NCBI GenBank assembly: GCA_902805615.1
Contig: CADCTQ010000001.1
Location: 26,598-90,597 of the forward strand
Source: an uncultured Cytophagales bacterium
GTDB taxonomy: Bacteria; Bacteroidota; Bacteroidia; Cytophagales; 172606-1
Direction of reading: 5' to 3'
Length of the DNA stretch: 64,000 bases
Below, in pieces: positions 44,156 to 52,796 of the stretch. Position numbers and translations under genes: made by a program. The notes under the pieces are model-generated. The model saw nothing but the letters and a program-made list of their open reading frames with translations, was not told the origin of the DNA and did no database searches. Within the stretch, counting starts at the first letter, position 1. Every line of letters begins with the position of its first letter.

Positions 44156-45076
44156 TTATGCGGGGTTGAAGGGAGAATGATCAATGAATGTCCAGGCCAT
44201 GTCCCTGAGGTTTTCCAGGAGCACCCATTCTTCCAGCGTGAACGTCCAGGCGAGGCCCGTTGCACCGCCGTGCGTGGCCGGGAAGGCGCCGGATTCAACC
44301 ACGCGGGCCGTCCCGGTAAGTTGCAGGGTGCGGTGCCCCTCAAAATCAATGAACAGCAGGCCGGCCGCCGGATGCACGCGGAAATTGCCCAGGGTATTGT
44401 ACATGCTGTTGCCTTCGTAGTCAGGCACGCGCAGGGTCATCCCGTCGGGCACTTCCACAAAACCCGGGTTGCCACCCCGGTGGGAGGCATCCAGGTCGCC
44501 GGCTCCGTTGCTGCTGCCCACGAAAAAGGCATCTGCCGTCCTGATCCATTGCACGAATTCGTCCGTAAGGGCTTTTCCCCGGGCAAAACCGCTGCCGTAC
44601 CCCGGCTTCCCGCCGCGGGTCAGGGTGCGGCGCGAAATGTACTTGGGACAGTTGACGTAGGCTTGCCTGACCGAAACCAGTACTTTGCCGGGCACCTCCC
44701 TGACCGGTCCGTTCACGCGGTACCGGCGGCGGGTTGCCAGATCAATGAAGAGCATTCCGGTGAACGGGTGGTGCCCGATGTTGCCCCAAAAGCGGTCTTC
44801 CGGGTTGGAATACACCAGATCCCGGTCCAGGGCAATGGTCTTTTCGTCGGTCACTTTTACGTACCCATCCGCTCCGGCCAGCACGGACGTCCAAAGCCGG
44901 CCCTGCCCATCCTGGCTGCTGACGATCACGAAAGGGTGCGCCTCGAGGTACCCGGCGGCACCGGCCGCGAGGTACGGCGTGATGATGCGCGCATTCCGGT
45001 AGGCCGGAACCTCTTCGCCCATTTTTTGCTGCATTTCCAGTTCGCCCGGGTGGTAAGGAGAAGTACGCTTGTTCAT
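44156..45076 (-). CDS. PPOX-like flavin/heme-binding split-barrel protein
   Basis: A 306-residue protein of the pyridoxamine-5'-phosphate-oxidase-like FMN-binding fold, with two barrel halves. Visible motifs are HPFVIVSSQDGQGRLWTSVL, RFWGNIGHHPFTGMLFIDLA, DAFFVGSSNGAGDLDASHRG and GNSMYNTLGNFRVHPAAGLL. It is larger than PdxH, so not a PNPOx. It is followed 28 bp upstream, on the same strand, by an AraC regulator that probably controls it. Role: oxidoreductase of unknown substrate. Confidence 0.85.
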   Translation of the reverse strand: MNKRTSPYHPGELEMQQKMGEEVPAYRNARIITPYLAAGAAGYLEAHPFVIVSSQDGQGRLWTSVLAGADGYVKVTDEKTIALDRDLVYSNPEDRFWGNIGHHPFTGMLFIDLATRRRYRVNGPVREVPGKVLVSVRQAYVNCPKYISRRTLTRGGKPGYGSGFARGKALTDEFVQWIRTADAFFVGSSNGAGDLDASHRGGNPGFVEVPDGMTLRVPDYEGNSMYNTLGNFRVHPAAGLLFIDFEGHRTLQLTGTARVVESGAFPATHGGATGLAWTFTLEEWVLLENLRDMAWTFIDHSPFNPA

Positions 45077-45104
45077 TTTGGTCTTATTTTGATGATGCGG
45101 CCAT

Positions 45105-46010
45105 TCAGACGGCCGGTGCGTTCAGCCGGGTGCTATCCTTCCGGAAATCGGTAAAGCGCACGCCGGCCGTATTCTTGAACAACTTGCTGAAGTGGGCAAT
45201 GTCCTCGAAACCGAGGGAATAAGCAACTTCCTTCATGTTGGCACCCGAATACAACGCTTTGCGTTTGGCCTCCAGCACGATGCGTTGCCGGATCAGGTGG
45301 CCGGCCGGGTAGCCGAACGCCCCCTTGACGGCTTCGTTGAGGTAGCCCGGCGACACGGACAACTGCCGGGCGTACTCGGCCACCCGCTTCTTTTCCCGGA
45401 AGTGCTTTTCCACCAGGGCAACGAATTGCTGCACCAGCACGGGCTGCCGTCCCGGGCCGGCAACGGCCCCGGCCGGCTCCAGGTGACGCCGGAGGTGAAT
45501 GAGGAGGATCTTGACGTACCGCCGGAGCATCTCGCTGCGGAACGGGAAAAAGTTGTTGTACTCCATGAGCATCTTGCCGGCAATGTCCCCGATCTCGCCG
45601 GCCAGTTCTTCGCTGATGCCCGTGACGGGGCATTGCCGGAACTGGTTGACCAGGCCGGCGTACGCGCCCGGCCCAAACCCGGTTTCCTCTTCGCCCAGAA
45701 ACGATTCGGTAAACGAAATGACGTACCCTTCCGCCTGGGCGGCCGTCTGCCACTGCCGGACCTGCCCGGGGGCCACGCAGCACAACGTATTTTCCCGGAC
45801 GGGGTGCCGGGTCAGGTCCACGAGGAGATGCCCCCCACCCTTCCGGACCCAGGTGATTTCAAACGCCTCGGTCCGGCCGGGTCCGGGCGGCCGTTCCCCG
45901 GCGGGTTGCGCTTTGCCCGCCAGCGGGCGGATCTGGAAGGAGACGGACGGAAGATCCCGTCCCGCGGGCGGTGTATTGGGGTGACCGATCATACGGCTGG
46001 ATATAAGCAT
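45105..46010 (-). CDS. AraC-family transcriptional regulator
   Basis: About 301 residues. An N-terminal cupin-like effector region (EAFEITWVRKGGGHLLVDLT) is followed by a C-terminal AraC domain: FREKKRVAEYARQLSVSPGY and LNEAVKGAFGYPAGHLIRQR, then SLGFEDIAHFSKLFKNTAGV as the second HTH. Start choice is uncertain (46022, 46010 or 45992 all in frame); the extension to 46112 is unlikely. It is on the same strand and directly upstream of the PPOX-like gene. MITE copy D lies about 120 bp upstream. Confidence 0.88.
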   Translation of the reverse strand: MLISSRMIGHPNTPPAGRDLPSVSFQIRPLAGKAQPAGERPPGPGRTEAFEITWVRKGGGHLLVDLTRHPVRENTLCCVAPGQVRQWQTAAQAEGYVISFTESFLGEEETGFGPGAYAGLVNQFRQCPVTGISEELAGEIGDIAGKMLMEYNNFFPFRSEMLRRYVKILLIHLRRHLEPAGAVAGPGRQPVLVQQFVALVEKHFREKKRVAEYARQLSVSPGYLNEAVKGAFGYPAGHLIRQRIVLEAKRKALYSGANMKEVAYSLGFEDIAHFSKLFKNTAGVRFTDFRKDSTRLNAPAV

Positions 46011-46129
46011 GTAGCGAAGCATACGAAAGCAGCATTGCCTTCCTCCGCGGAAAAGCGGGCCGGCAGTACGCACTTTGCGCACTTTACCGGGTAAGGCCGC
46101 TTGCCCACGCAACCGCCTTTCGCTTTCGG

Positions 46130-46459
46130 GTACGTGATTAGGGCCCTGCCTAGTGGATACGCAGTGAGTAGCCAGGCAGTAAGCAGTCCCCCTTAGGCGC
46201 TGGTATCGTTACGCGCTGGTATCGTTGTTTCGGCACCGGTGGTATCGCGGTGCGTGGGCCCGGCCCAATGGCGAGGGGCGGGTTGCCTGGCGGGGGGAAG
46301 CATCATTGGGCCTAGACCTTTTTGGTTCTTTTTGGGGCAATGCCAAAAAGAACAAACTCCACTTCCCGCAGCATCAACCAATCCCCATCCCCTCACAACC
46401 CACCCATCACAACCAACCCCTCACTCACCCCGTCCGCCCCAAATACGCTCATCACATAC
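46130..46459 (-). mobile_element. MITE family 1, copy D
   Basis: A 330-bp element, the shortest copy. Left end GTACGTGATTAG; right end, inverted, GTATGTGATGAGCG. The 8-bp target duplication GCTTTCGG lies at 46122-46129 and 46460-46467. Core oriented as in copy C. It lies between the AraC regulator and a region of gene remnants. Confidence 0.9.
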
Positions 46460-46467
46460 GCTTTCGG

Positions 46468-46790
46468 AGATGGCGGCATCGTTGATGGAAGCGCAACGTT
46501 CCCACACCAGGCCGTTCTCATTGATGTCCCACAACTCATTGCCGTACAAGCGGCACCCCTGGCCGCTCGTAGGTAGCCGTGCAGCAGCACCAGGGTGGGG
46601 CATCGGCCGGACCGGCTTCCCGGTGGAAGACGTCCGGGCCGTTGCTTTTGGCGAAGCGATGACGGGCCTCTTTTTTCACCGGAAGAATGTTTGGCAGGTT
46701 GGCATGAAACAATGACGGAGGGGTTGCCCGCGGGGGTAAGCGGGGCGAATGCGGATTCAGGTGGACCAGCGGGGATCGGGTCATTCATTC
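46468..46790 (-). pseudogene. Fused remnants: alpha/beta hydrolase start and NTF2-like end
   Basis: On the minus strand, in one frame, the peptide FAKSNGPDVFHREAGPADAP and, in another, PTLVLLHGYL resemble the start of an alpha/beta hydrolase (nucleotide shift between them). Downstream YGNELWDINENGLVWERCAS followed by INDAAI resembles the end of a SnoaL/DUF1348-type protein. No complete domain remains. Confidence 0.5.
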
Positions 46791-47677
46791 CCGGTGACTG
46801 CCGCTTTTGGTTGTGCGGTCGCCTGCCCGGCGGCCTGGAGGATGAAAGCAGCTACTTTGTCGGGCTCGGACAGCATCGGGGCGTGGCCGCTTTTCACCTC
46901 GATGGTGGTGGCTTTCATGCGCCTGGCCTGGAACCGTTGCTGGTCCGGGTGGATCATGTGGTCATCGGCAGCCACAATGTTCCAGGAGGGCTTGGTTTTC
47001 CAGGCAACTCTGGAAACTTTGGTTTCGAAGTTCTTGGCGGCCCAGGGGCCTTGGGTGGCGTACACCAGTTCGCGGTCCCCGGGGGGCAGGTCCTGCACGA
47101 AATGCTGGTGCATTCCCTGCCGCGAGAGGGTGAGGAATCCCGCGCCGTCCGGCCGGAATTCGGGGCCGGCCGGCGACGGTGGATAATCTTTGGCCAGGTC
47201 CTTCATGGTTTGCCCCTCGTCGGGCACCCATGCCGCCACGTACACCAGGCCGGCTACCTTGGGATCGTCGCCGGCCTGGGTGATCACCACGCCGCCCCAG
47301 GAGTGGCCCACCAGCAGCACCGGGCCGTCCAGGCGGGCAATGGCCTGCCGGGTGGCCGCCACGTCGTCTTCCAGGGAAGTCAGCGGATTTTGCACGGCCA
47401 CCACGTGGTAGCCTTTGGCTTGCAGGGAAGGAATGATTCTGGCCCAACTGGAGCCGTCGGCCCAGGCGCCGTGTACAAGTACAATGTTTTTCCGGGCAAG
47501 CGCGTCGTCCTGCGGAAGTACGGTGGTGAGTGTCATCAGGAGGAGGGTTGGAAGGGTTGACAGGAAGGTTTTTTTGGGGTAGACCGGGCTTTGCCCCGCG
47601 GGCCGTTGCCCGGCAACCGGCCGGCAGGATGGGGCAGGTGCGTACATCAGCCCATCAGGGTCAGGGGTTGGCGCCAT
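46781..47677 (-). CDS. Secreted alpha/beta hydrolase
   Basis: About 298 residues (ATG 47677; alternative 47647). A hydrophobic segment (TLPTLLLMTLTTVLPQ) could be a signal. The alpha/beta-hydrolase core is clear: NIVLVHGAWADGSSW (oxyanion), nucleophile GHSWGG, and catalytic His in VKSGHAPMLSEP. It is a paralogue of the next gene, with long near-identical stretches. Similar proteins act as esterases or lactonases on small substrates; the real substrate is unknown. Confidence 0.85.
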   Translation of the reverse strand: MAPTPDPDGLMYAPAPSCRPVAGQRPAGQSPVYPKKTFLSTLPTLLLMTLTTVLPQDDALARKNIVLVHGAWADGSSWARIIPSLQAKGYHVVAVQNPLTSLEDDVAATRQAIARLDGPVLLVGHSWGGVVITQAGDDPKVAGLVYVAAWVPDEGQTMKDLAKDYPPSPAGPEFRPDGAGFLTLSRQGMHQHFVQDLPPGDRELVYATQGPWAAKNFETKVSRVAWKTKPSWNIVAADDHMIHPDQQRFQARRMKATTIEVKSGHAPMLSEPDKVAAFILQAAGQATAQPKAAVTGNE

Positions 47678-47725
47678 GGAAAGACGGTGGGTGCGGCGGT
47701 TCAACCGGAAGTTGCCTCGTACCGC

Positions 47726-48538
47726 TTACTTGTTGCCGGTGGCTACGGCTTTCGGCCCGGCCGGCAGCTTTTGGGCCGCCGCGACGATAAAGGCCACCAC
47801 TTTGCCGGGCTGCGACAGCATGGGTACGTGGCCGCTTTTGAGTTCAAGGGTGGTCGCTTTGGTCATTGCGGCCTGGGCCCGTTGCAGCGCCGGCTGGATC
47901 ATCTGGTCTTCGGTGTCAATGATGTTCCAGCAGGGCCTGGTTTTCCAGGCAGCCGTGGACACCTTGTCGCTCAGGGCTTTTTTGGCCCAGGGTCCCTGGG
48001 TGGCGTAGGTCACCTTCCGTTCAGTGGGCGTGGCGTCGGGCACGAAAAACGTTTCCATGCCCCGCACGGACAGCGTCAGAAATCCCGCGGCGTCTTCCCG
48101 GAATTCGGCGCCGCCCGGGGCCGGCGGGTAGTCTTTGCCCAGGTCAGCGACGGCCTGCCCGTCGTTGGGCACCAGGGCCGATACGTAGAGGAGCCCGGCT
48201 ACCTTGGGATCATTGCCCGCCTCGGTGATCACCACGCCGCCCCAGGAGTGGCCCACCAGCAGCACCGGGCCGTTCATGCGGGCAACCGCCCGCCGGGTCA
48301 CGGCCACGTCGTCGCCCAGGGAGGTGAGTGGAAGCTGCACGGCCGTGACGGCAAGCCCCCTGGCTTGCAGTTGTAGAATGACCTTGCCCCAACTGGAGCC
48401 GTCGGCAAAGGCGCCGTGGACCAGCACTACGTTTTTTACCCCCACCGGGGCCGATTGGGCCCTTGCCGGGAGGGTGCCGGCAACGGCAAGCAGGAAAGAC
48501 GCCAGTGCAATGAGCACCAGCCGTTTGGAAGGAAACAT
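47726..48538 (-). CDS. Secreted alpha/beta hydrolase, tandem paralogue
   Basis: 270 residues with a clear signal peptide (MFPSKRLVLIALASFLLAVA...ARAQ). Core motifs: NVVLVHGAFADGSSW, GHSWGGVVITEAG, PLTSLGDDVAVTRRAVAR and a catalytic His in LKSGHVPMLSQP. ATG 48538 is chosen for the signal peptide. It lies 49 bp from the next paralogue's start and is likely co-transcribed with it; the pair arose by tandem duplication. Confidence 0.9.
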   Translation of the reverse strand: MFPSKRLVLIALASFLLAVAGTLPARAQSAPVGVKNVVLVHGAFADGSSWGKVILQLQARGLAVTAVQLPLTSLGDDVAVTRRAVARMNGPVLLVGHSWGGVVITEAGNDPKVAGLLYVSALVPNDGQAVADLGKDYPPAPGGAEFREDAAGFLTLSVRGMETFFVPDATPTERKVTYATQGPWAKKALSDKVSTAAWKTRPCWNIIDTEDQMIQPALQRAQAAMTKATTLELKSGHVPMLSQPGKVVAFIVAAAQKLPAGPKAVATGNK

Positions 48539-49087
48539 GGCTGAAATGGTTTGGTGAAGTGGGCGTAAAACATCAATCGGAGTGATTTGGTCAGCGTTCT
48601 CCGGCGGGACAACGGCCCCGGCACTTGCTGCCTGTATCTGCGCCGGGTAAGCCCAATTGCATGCCAACCACTCTTGCTCACCGTGCCAACGCGGGTAAAA
48701 ACGGCTCTTGCGCGCGAAAAAGCCGTTTTTACCCGCGTACAACACCCTGGGAAAAGGAAGGGGTTGCCTCCGCCCCCGTAGAGACTCGGAGCAGCCCCTC
48801 CGTTCAATCGGAGCTACACCAGCGTTCCGTCAGCGGCTTGGCAGCCGGGCCCCCGGCAGGTGCCGCGAACGGCTTCTCACGGGGGTGGACCGGGTAATTC
48901 GACCGAAGGGGCAATGAAAACGGTAAAATATAATTTTCGTGCGGGATAGGTTTTTACAAAATACTTTATACCTTCACGTTACCCAACTCTACTCTACTGT
49001 ACTATTATACGTTTTGCCACTCGGGCGAACGTTAAGCACAGCCATGCTTTGATTCATTCACCTTCTCCATCAAACCCTATATGGAAT
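48539..49087. other. Divergent intergenic region with a perfect 18-bp inverted repeat
   Basis: Between the hydrolase pair (minus) and the GntR gene (plus). It contains ACGCGGGTAAAAACGGCT at 48689-48706 and its exact inverse at 48721-48738, 14 bp apart, plus the motif TACTCTACTGTA at 48990-49001 before the GntR gene. No gene supported. Confidence 0.65.
48981..49010 (+). promoter_or_regulatory. GntR-linked promoter motif, site 1
   Basis: ACTCTACTCTACTGTACTAT: contains TACTCTACTGTA, which is also found 20 bp before the start of the second GntR gene at 51753. A probable autoregulatory operator, about 80 bp before the start at 49088. Confidence 0.55.
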
Positions 49088-50110
49088 ATGGACCCTTCCT
49101 TCAGCATCCGGTGTAACACCAGGCAGCCTAAGTACCAGCAGGTCGTCAATTCGGTCATTGCCCACATTGAAGCAGGCAAACTGAAACGGGGGGAGCGCAT
49201 CCCTTCCATCAATGAATTGAGCGAGGCGTTTTACCTGTCGCGGGACACGGTGGAGAAAGCCTACAAAGAACTGCGGGTACGCGGCATTGTATCCGCCTAC
49301 GGCAAACGGGGCTACTTTATCTCGCAAACCGAAGGGGTCGGGTCCGGCATCCGGGTGCTCCTGCTCCTCAACCGCATCAACGCCCACCGCGAACTGCTCT
49401 GCAATGCCTTTTCGCAAGCCCTGGGCGAACGGGCCGTCGTGGACCTGCAACTGCACCACGGCGATGCCGGTGCGTGTGCCAACCTGTTGACCAACCACCT
49501 CGACAGTTACCACTATTACGCGGTGATGCCCCACTTCACGGGCTGCCCCCGGCGCGCCCTCGAAGCCCTGCAAAGCATTCCCCGCGAGAAGTTGCTCATC
49601 CTCGACAAAGCCGTGCCCGAACTGCGGGGGGCGTACGCCGCCGTATGCCAGCACTTTGAGCAGGACATTTACCAGGGGTTGGCGGCGGGACTGGATTTGC
49701 TGGGAAAGTACCGCTGGTTGCGCCTGGTAGTACCCGCCGATGGACGCTACCCGGCCGAAATGCAGCAGGGTTTCCGGCGCTTCTGCCGGGCCCACGGGTT
49801 TGCCGGCGACGTGGTGGCGGGCCTGCCGGAAAGTACGCCCCCGCGGGCGGGCGAAGCCTACCTGGTGCTCGAAGACAACGACCTGGTCACCCTGCTGAAA
49901 AGTTGCACGGCCCGTTCCCTGGCGGTAGGCAAAGAGGTGGGGATTATCTCCTACAACGATACGCCCTTCAAGGAAATCCTGGCCGGCGGCATTACGGTGC
50001 TCACTACCGACTTCGAGGCCATGGGCCGCACGGCCGCCTCGCTGCTGCTGCAAAAGAAAACGGACCAGGTCAAAAACCCCTTCGGCCTGCTGCGGAGAAA
50101 CTCCCTGTAA
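49088..50110 (+). CDS. GntR-family regulator with sugar-binding-like C-terminal domain
   Basis: 340 residues. The N-terminal GntR winged helix (about 1-75) shows PKYQQVVNSVIAHIEAGKLK and ERIPSINELSEAFYLSRDTV. The C-terminal two-thirds resembles periplasmic-binding/LacI-type effector domains (LLLLNRINAHRELLCNAF, GKEVGIISYNDTPFKEILAG, TDFEAMGRTAASLLL), so it probably senses a sugar. ATG 49088 (MDPSFSIRC) is chosen over a TTG start at 49049. It is similar over its whole length to the protein encoded at 51753. Confidence 0.88.
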   Translation: MDPSFSIRCNTRQPKYQQVVNSVIAHIEAGKLKRGERIPSINELSEAFYLSRDTVEKAYKELRVRGIVSAYGKRGYFISQTEGVGSGIRVLLLLNRINAHRELLCNAFSQALGERAVVDLQLHHGDAGACANLLTNHLDSYHYYAVMPHFTGCPRRALEALQSIPREKLLILDKAVPELRGAYAAVCQHFEQDIYQGLAAGLDLLGKYRWLRLVVPADGRYPAEMQQGFRRFCRAHGFAGDVVAGLPESTPPRAGEAYLVLEDNDLVTLLKSCTARSLAVGKEVGIISYNDTPFKEILAGGITVLTTDFEAMGRTAASLLLQKKTDQVKNPFGLLRRNSL

Positions 50111-50415
50111 AAAACCGCAATGAAAGGCAATGCGATTTTCCGTGCTCCGGGCAAGAATGGTTTACACCTTTTTTTAACAAAAACGGACGATCAGCAGGAT
50201 AAACCAGGATAAACGCGGCGGTGTTCTGCGCCATCTTTGACGCACATTCCGGTGAGAATGCGCTGGTGAGAATGCGCTTTGGTTCCTCTTTTCACTGCTT
50301 AACCCACCCCCTATGCCATAAAACTACTTCCCTTGCCCTCTGGCGGTTGCTTCCAGGAAGCACCGCCTGCTGCTCCCAATTCAAAAAAGTGATCCTCCTT
50401 AAACCGCAAAATCAA
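50111..50415. other. Intergenic, no gene seen
   Basis: The plus frame opens at 50221 but only becomes protein-like after the ATG at 50416. No structure stands out. Confidence 0.45.
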
Positions 50416-51399
50416 ATGAAGCGATTGAAGTTATTCTCTTTTACCCTGCTGGGGTTGTTGTTGATTGCCTCCCTTTCTTTCTTCACCAGCGCCTGCCAGC
50501 AGGAAGAGGCCGTCGGAGCAAGGACCAGTTCGCTGGACGAAGCGCTGCTGGCCGACCTGGCCGGGCGTTATTACCAGCCGGCAACGGTTGAGCAACTGAA
50601 AGCAGACGGGGAGATGAGAATCAAATTAACGCGGGTGCAGTCGGATCGGTTACTTGACAAACTGCACGAAGAACGAGTTGGAAAAATGCGGGAGTGGAGA
50701 GATGCTCAAGTAAAAGAGTGGTCAGCAAAACCAGTGGAAGGGAATGATGCTGATAAAAGAGCCCCCCTTACGGATAACGAGTTTGCAGAGGTACTTGAAG
50801 AAGCCGGTGCGGCGCATAACCGAAAGAAACAAGCCAATAAAGAAGCCTTTGAAAAGTTTAACCGTAACTTTTTTTCCCTCACAGAAAATGAAAAGTTGCA
50901 GTTAGGCAGTTTTCAAAGTTTAGGGCTGAAGCCCATTGCTGAGGCATCGGCCAGAACAGCTTGCAACGCGTACTGTACCAAAGCTACCTGCCCTACGTTG
51001 CCGGGCTCTAGCCAGTATGCTACAATTTATTCCGCTGGAATAACAGCGATCATCAGCGGCACCACACCTTCGACTGTTTATGGCAATGACTGGAAACAAG
51101 CCGTTGACTATTGTGCCGGGGATTGCGATTTTGTAAGCCTAGCGCCTTATTTTAGTAGTTCTGATACTTACGTCTGCGGAAAAACCCAGCCCGGTGGCGA
51201 GCTTTTAGGATTATTTGGCGGACCAGGCGCCCGGCTCGCTTATGGTTACTTAAATTATACACAGTGCGGAGCTTATACTTCGCCAAACAACGTAGTGCTA
51301 GGTGCCAGACGCTGTAAAATTTACTATGCGACTACGAACGTGAATTTCATTGCCACCCAATTACGTATTGATATTGGGTATTTTTATCGCTTCAAATAA
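50416..51399 (+). CDS. Lipoprotein of unknown function
   Basis: A 327-residue lipoprotein (lipobox SFFTSA-Cys27). The N-terminal half is helical and charged (LDEALLADLAGRYYQPATVE, EFAEVLEEAGAAHNRKKQAN). The C-terminal half has six Cys in ACNAYCTKATCPTL, DYCAGDCDF and ...YVCGK, likely disulfides outside the cytoplasm. I know no family. The gene is visibly richer in A/T than its neighbours, which suggests recent acquisition. It sits between two GntR genes without obvious link to them. Confidence 0.7.
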   Translation: MKRLKLFSFTLLGLLLIASLSFFTSACQQEEAVGARTSSLDEALLADLAGRYYQPATVEQLKADGEMRIKLTRVQSDRLLDKLHEERVGKMREWRDAQVKEWSAKPVEGNDADKRAPLTDNEFAEVLEEAGAAHNRKKQANKEAFEKFNRNFFSLTENEKLQLGSFQSLGLKPIAEASARTACNAYCTKATCPTLPGSSQYATIYSAGITAIISGTTPSTVYGNDWKQAVDYCAGDCDFVSLAPYFSSSDTYVCGKTQPGGELLGLFGGPGARLAYGYLNYTQCGAYTSPNNVVLGARRCKIYYATTNVNFIATQLRIDIGYFYRFK

Positions 51400-51752
51400 G
51401 AAGTAGTGCGTGGCATAAGCATTTAAAGTAGTTGCGCCGTACTCCGCGATCCTATCGTGCGGGGTACGGCGCAACGGCTGGTTGAGGAGTGGCCGTAATC
51501 GGAAAAGGCACTTTACAGCGATTATAGCAGGGTTAAGCGGTTAAGACACCAGTATTCAAGCCACCAAGGGGCACGGAGGCTTGTACCGGAACGGAAGTCC
51601 TGGTGCCTTTGTGGCTTGAATACCGGTACCATTGCCCCGCTGCGGTTGGTTTGGTACGCAAGACAAAGTTTCCGGTTCTTCCCGGGTGCGTTCTCAGAGA
51701 AATGGTATATTTGCTCTACTATACTCTACTGTAGCATAGTAACCGCTGCGCC
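51400..51752. other. Intergenic with two hairpins
   Basis: Hairpin 1: TTGCGCCGTACTCCGC...GCGGGGTACGGCGCAA (51432-51474), probably the lipoprotein gene's 3' structure though without T-run. Hairpin 2: GTATTCAAGCCACCAAGG at about 51552 pairs with CCTTTGTGGCTTGAATAC ending near 51623. The GntR operator motif follows. Confidence 0.65.
51715..51741 (+). promoter_or_regulatory. GntR-linked promoter motif, site 2
   Basis: TACTCTACTGTA (51722-51733) lies within the dyad TACTAT-N13-ATAGTA (51717-51741), 12 bp before the ATG of the second GntR gene. The same 12-mer occurs upstream of the first GntR gene. Confidence 0.6.
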
Positions 51753-52766
51753 ATGCAACACTTGATCCGGATTGATCCCACTTCGAGCATGCCCAAGTAC
51801 CGGCAGATCCTGGAAGGCGTGGTTGGGTCCATCGAAAGCGGCCGGTTGGTGCAGGGCCAGCAACTGCCCTCCATCAGCGAGTTGTCGGAGTGGCAGCGGG
51901 TGGCAAAAGTGACCGTGGCAAAAGCCTACGAAGAACTGCGCCAGCGGGGCGTTATTTCCTCCCGGCACGGCAAAGGGTTTTACGTGGCCTCCGGGGAAGC
52001 CCGCAATGCGCTGAACGTGCTCCTGCTGTTCGATACGCTGAACGCCTACAAGGAGACGCTCTTTTACGCGTTGAAGGGGACGTTGCCGGCCGACACCCGG
52101 CTGAGCCTGTTTTTCTACCATTACGACAAAGCGTTGTTCGAAAGCCACATCGCCAACAGCATGGGCAAGTACAATTACTACGTCGTGATGCCCCACTTCA
52201 ACGAGGATGTCTCCCGGTTGCTTGGCCGCATTCCCCCGGAAAAGCTCATCATCATTGACAAAGACGTGCCGCAACTGGCAGGCGATTACGGCGCCGTGTT
52301 CCAGGACTTTGCAGCCGATATATCCGCGGCCCTGCAATCGGCCTTGCACCTGCTCGGGCGTTACCGGAAGCTCACGCTGCTGTTGTCGAGCAACCGCTTT
52401 CAGTTCATTCCCGAAGGCACCTTGCAGGGCTTCCGGCAGTTTTGCGGGGCGGCGGGGATAGAATGCGCCATCGTGGAAAAATTTTCGGCCGACATCGTCC
52501 GGCCGGGGGAAGCCTACCTGCTGTTCGCCGACCAGGACCTGGTCAACTTCGTCAAGCACCTGCACACCACCGGGCTTGCCGCCGGCAAAGACGTCGGCCT
52601 GATCTCCTACGACGATACGCCCCTCAAGGAAATCCTGGAAGGCGGGATTACGGTCATTTCCACCGACTTTGAGGAGATGGGCCGCCTGGCCGGAAACATG
52701 ATGCTGCAAAAGACGCGGGAAAAGATCGCCAACCGGAGCCGGCTCATCCTGCGCAAAAGTCTTTAG
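51753..52766 (+). CDS. GntR-family regulator, paralogue, upstream of apionate genes
   Basis: 337 residues: an N-terminal GntR winged helix (PKYRQILEGVVGSIESGRLV, LPSISELSEWQRVAKVTVAK) and a binding-protein-like effector domain (LNVLLLFDTLNAYKETLFYA, GLISYDDTPLKEILEGGITV). The stop is 31 bp before the next gene, so it is probably co-transcribed with the apnO-like and apnL-like genes and regulates them in response to a sugar acid. The operator motif at 51715-51741 lies directly upstream. Confidence 0.88.
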   Translation: MQHLIRIDPTSSMPKYRQILEGVVGSIESGRLVQGQQLPSISELSEWQRVAKVTVAKAYEELRQRGVISSRHGKGFYVASGEARNALNVLLLFDTLNAYKETLFYALKGTLPADTRLSLFFYHYDKALFESHIANSMGKYNYYVVMPHFNEDVSRLLGRIPPEKLIIIDKDVPQLAGDYGAVFQDFAADISAALQSALHLLGRYRKLTLLLSSNRFQFIPEGTLQGFRQFCGAAGIECAIVEKFSADIVRPGEAYLLFADQDLVNFVKHLHTTGLAAGKDVGLISYDDTPLKEILEGGITVISTDFEEMGRLAGNMMLQKTREKIANRSRLILRKSL

Positions 52767-52796
52767 CTTTTTTTACCCAAATCCTTTACAAGCCTT

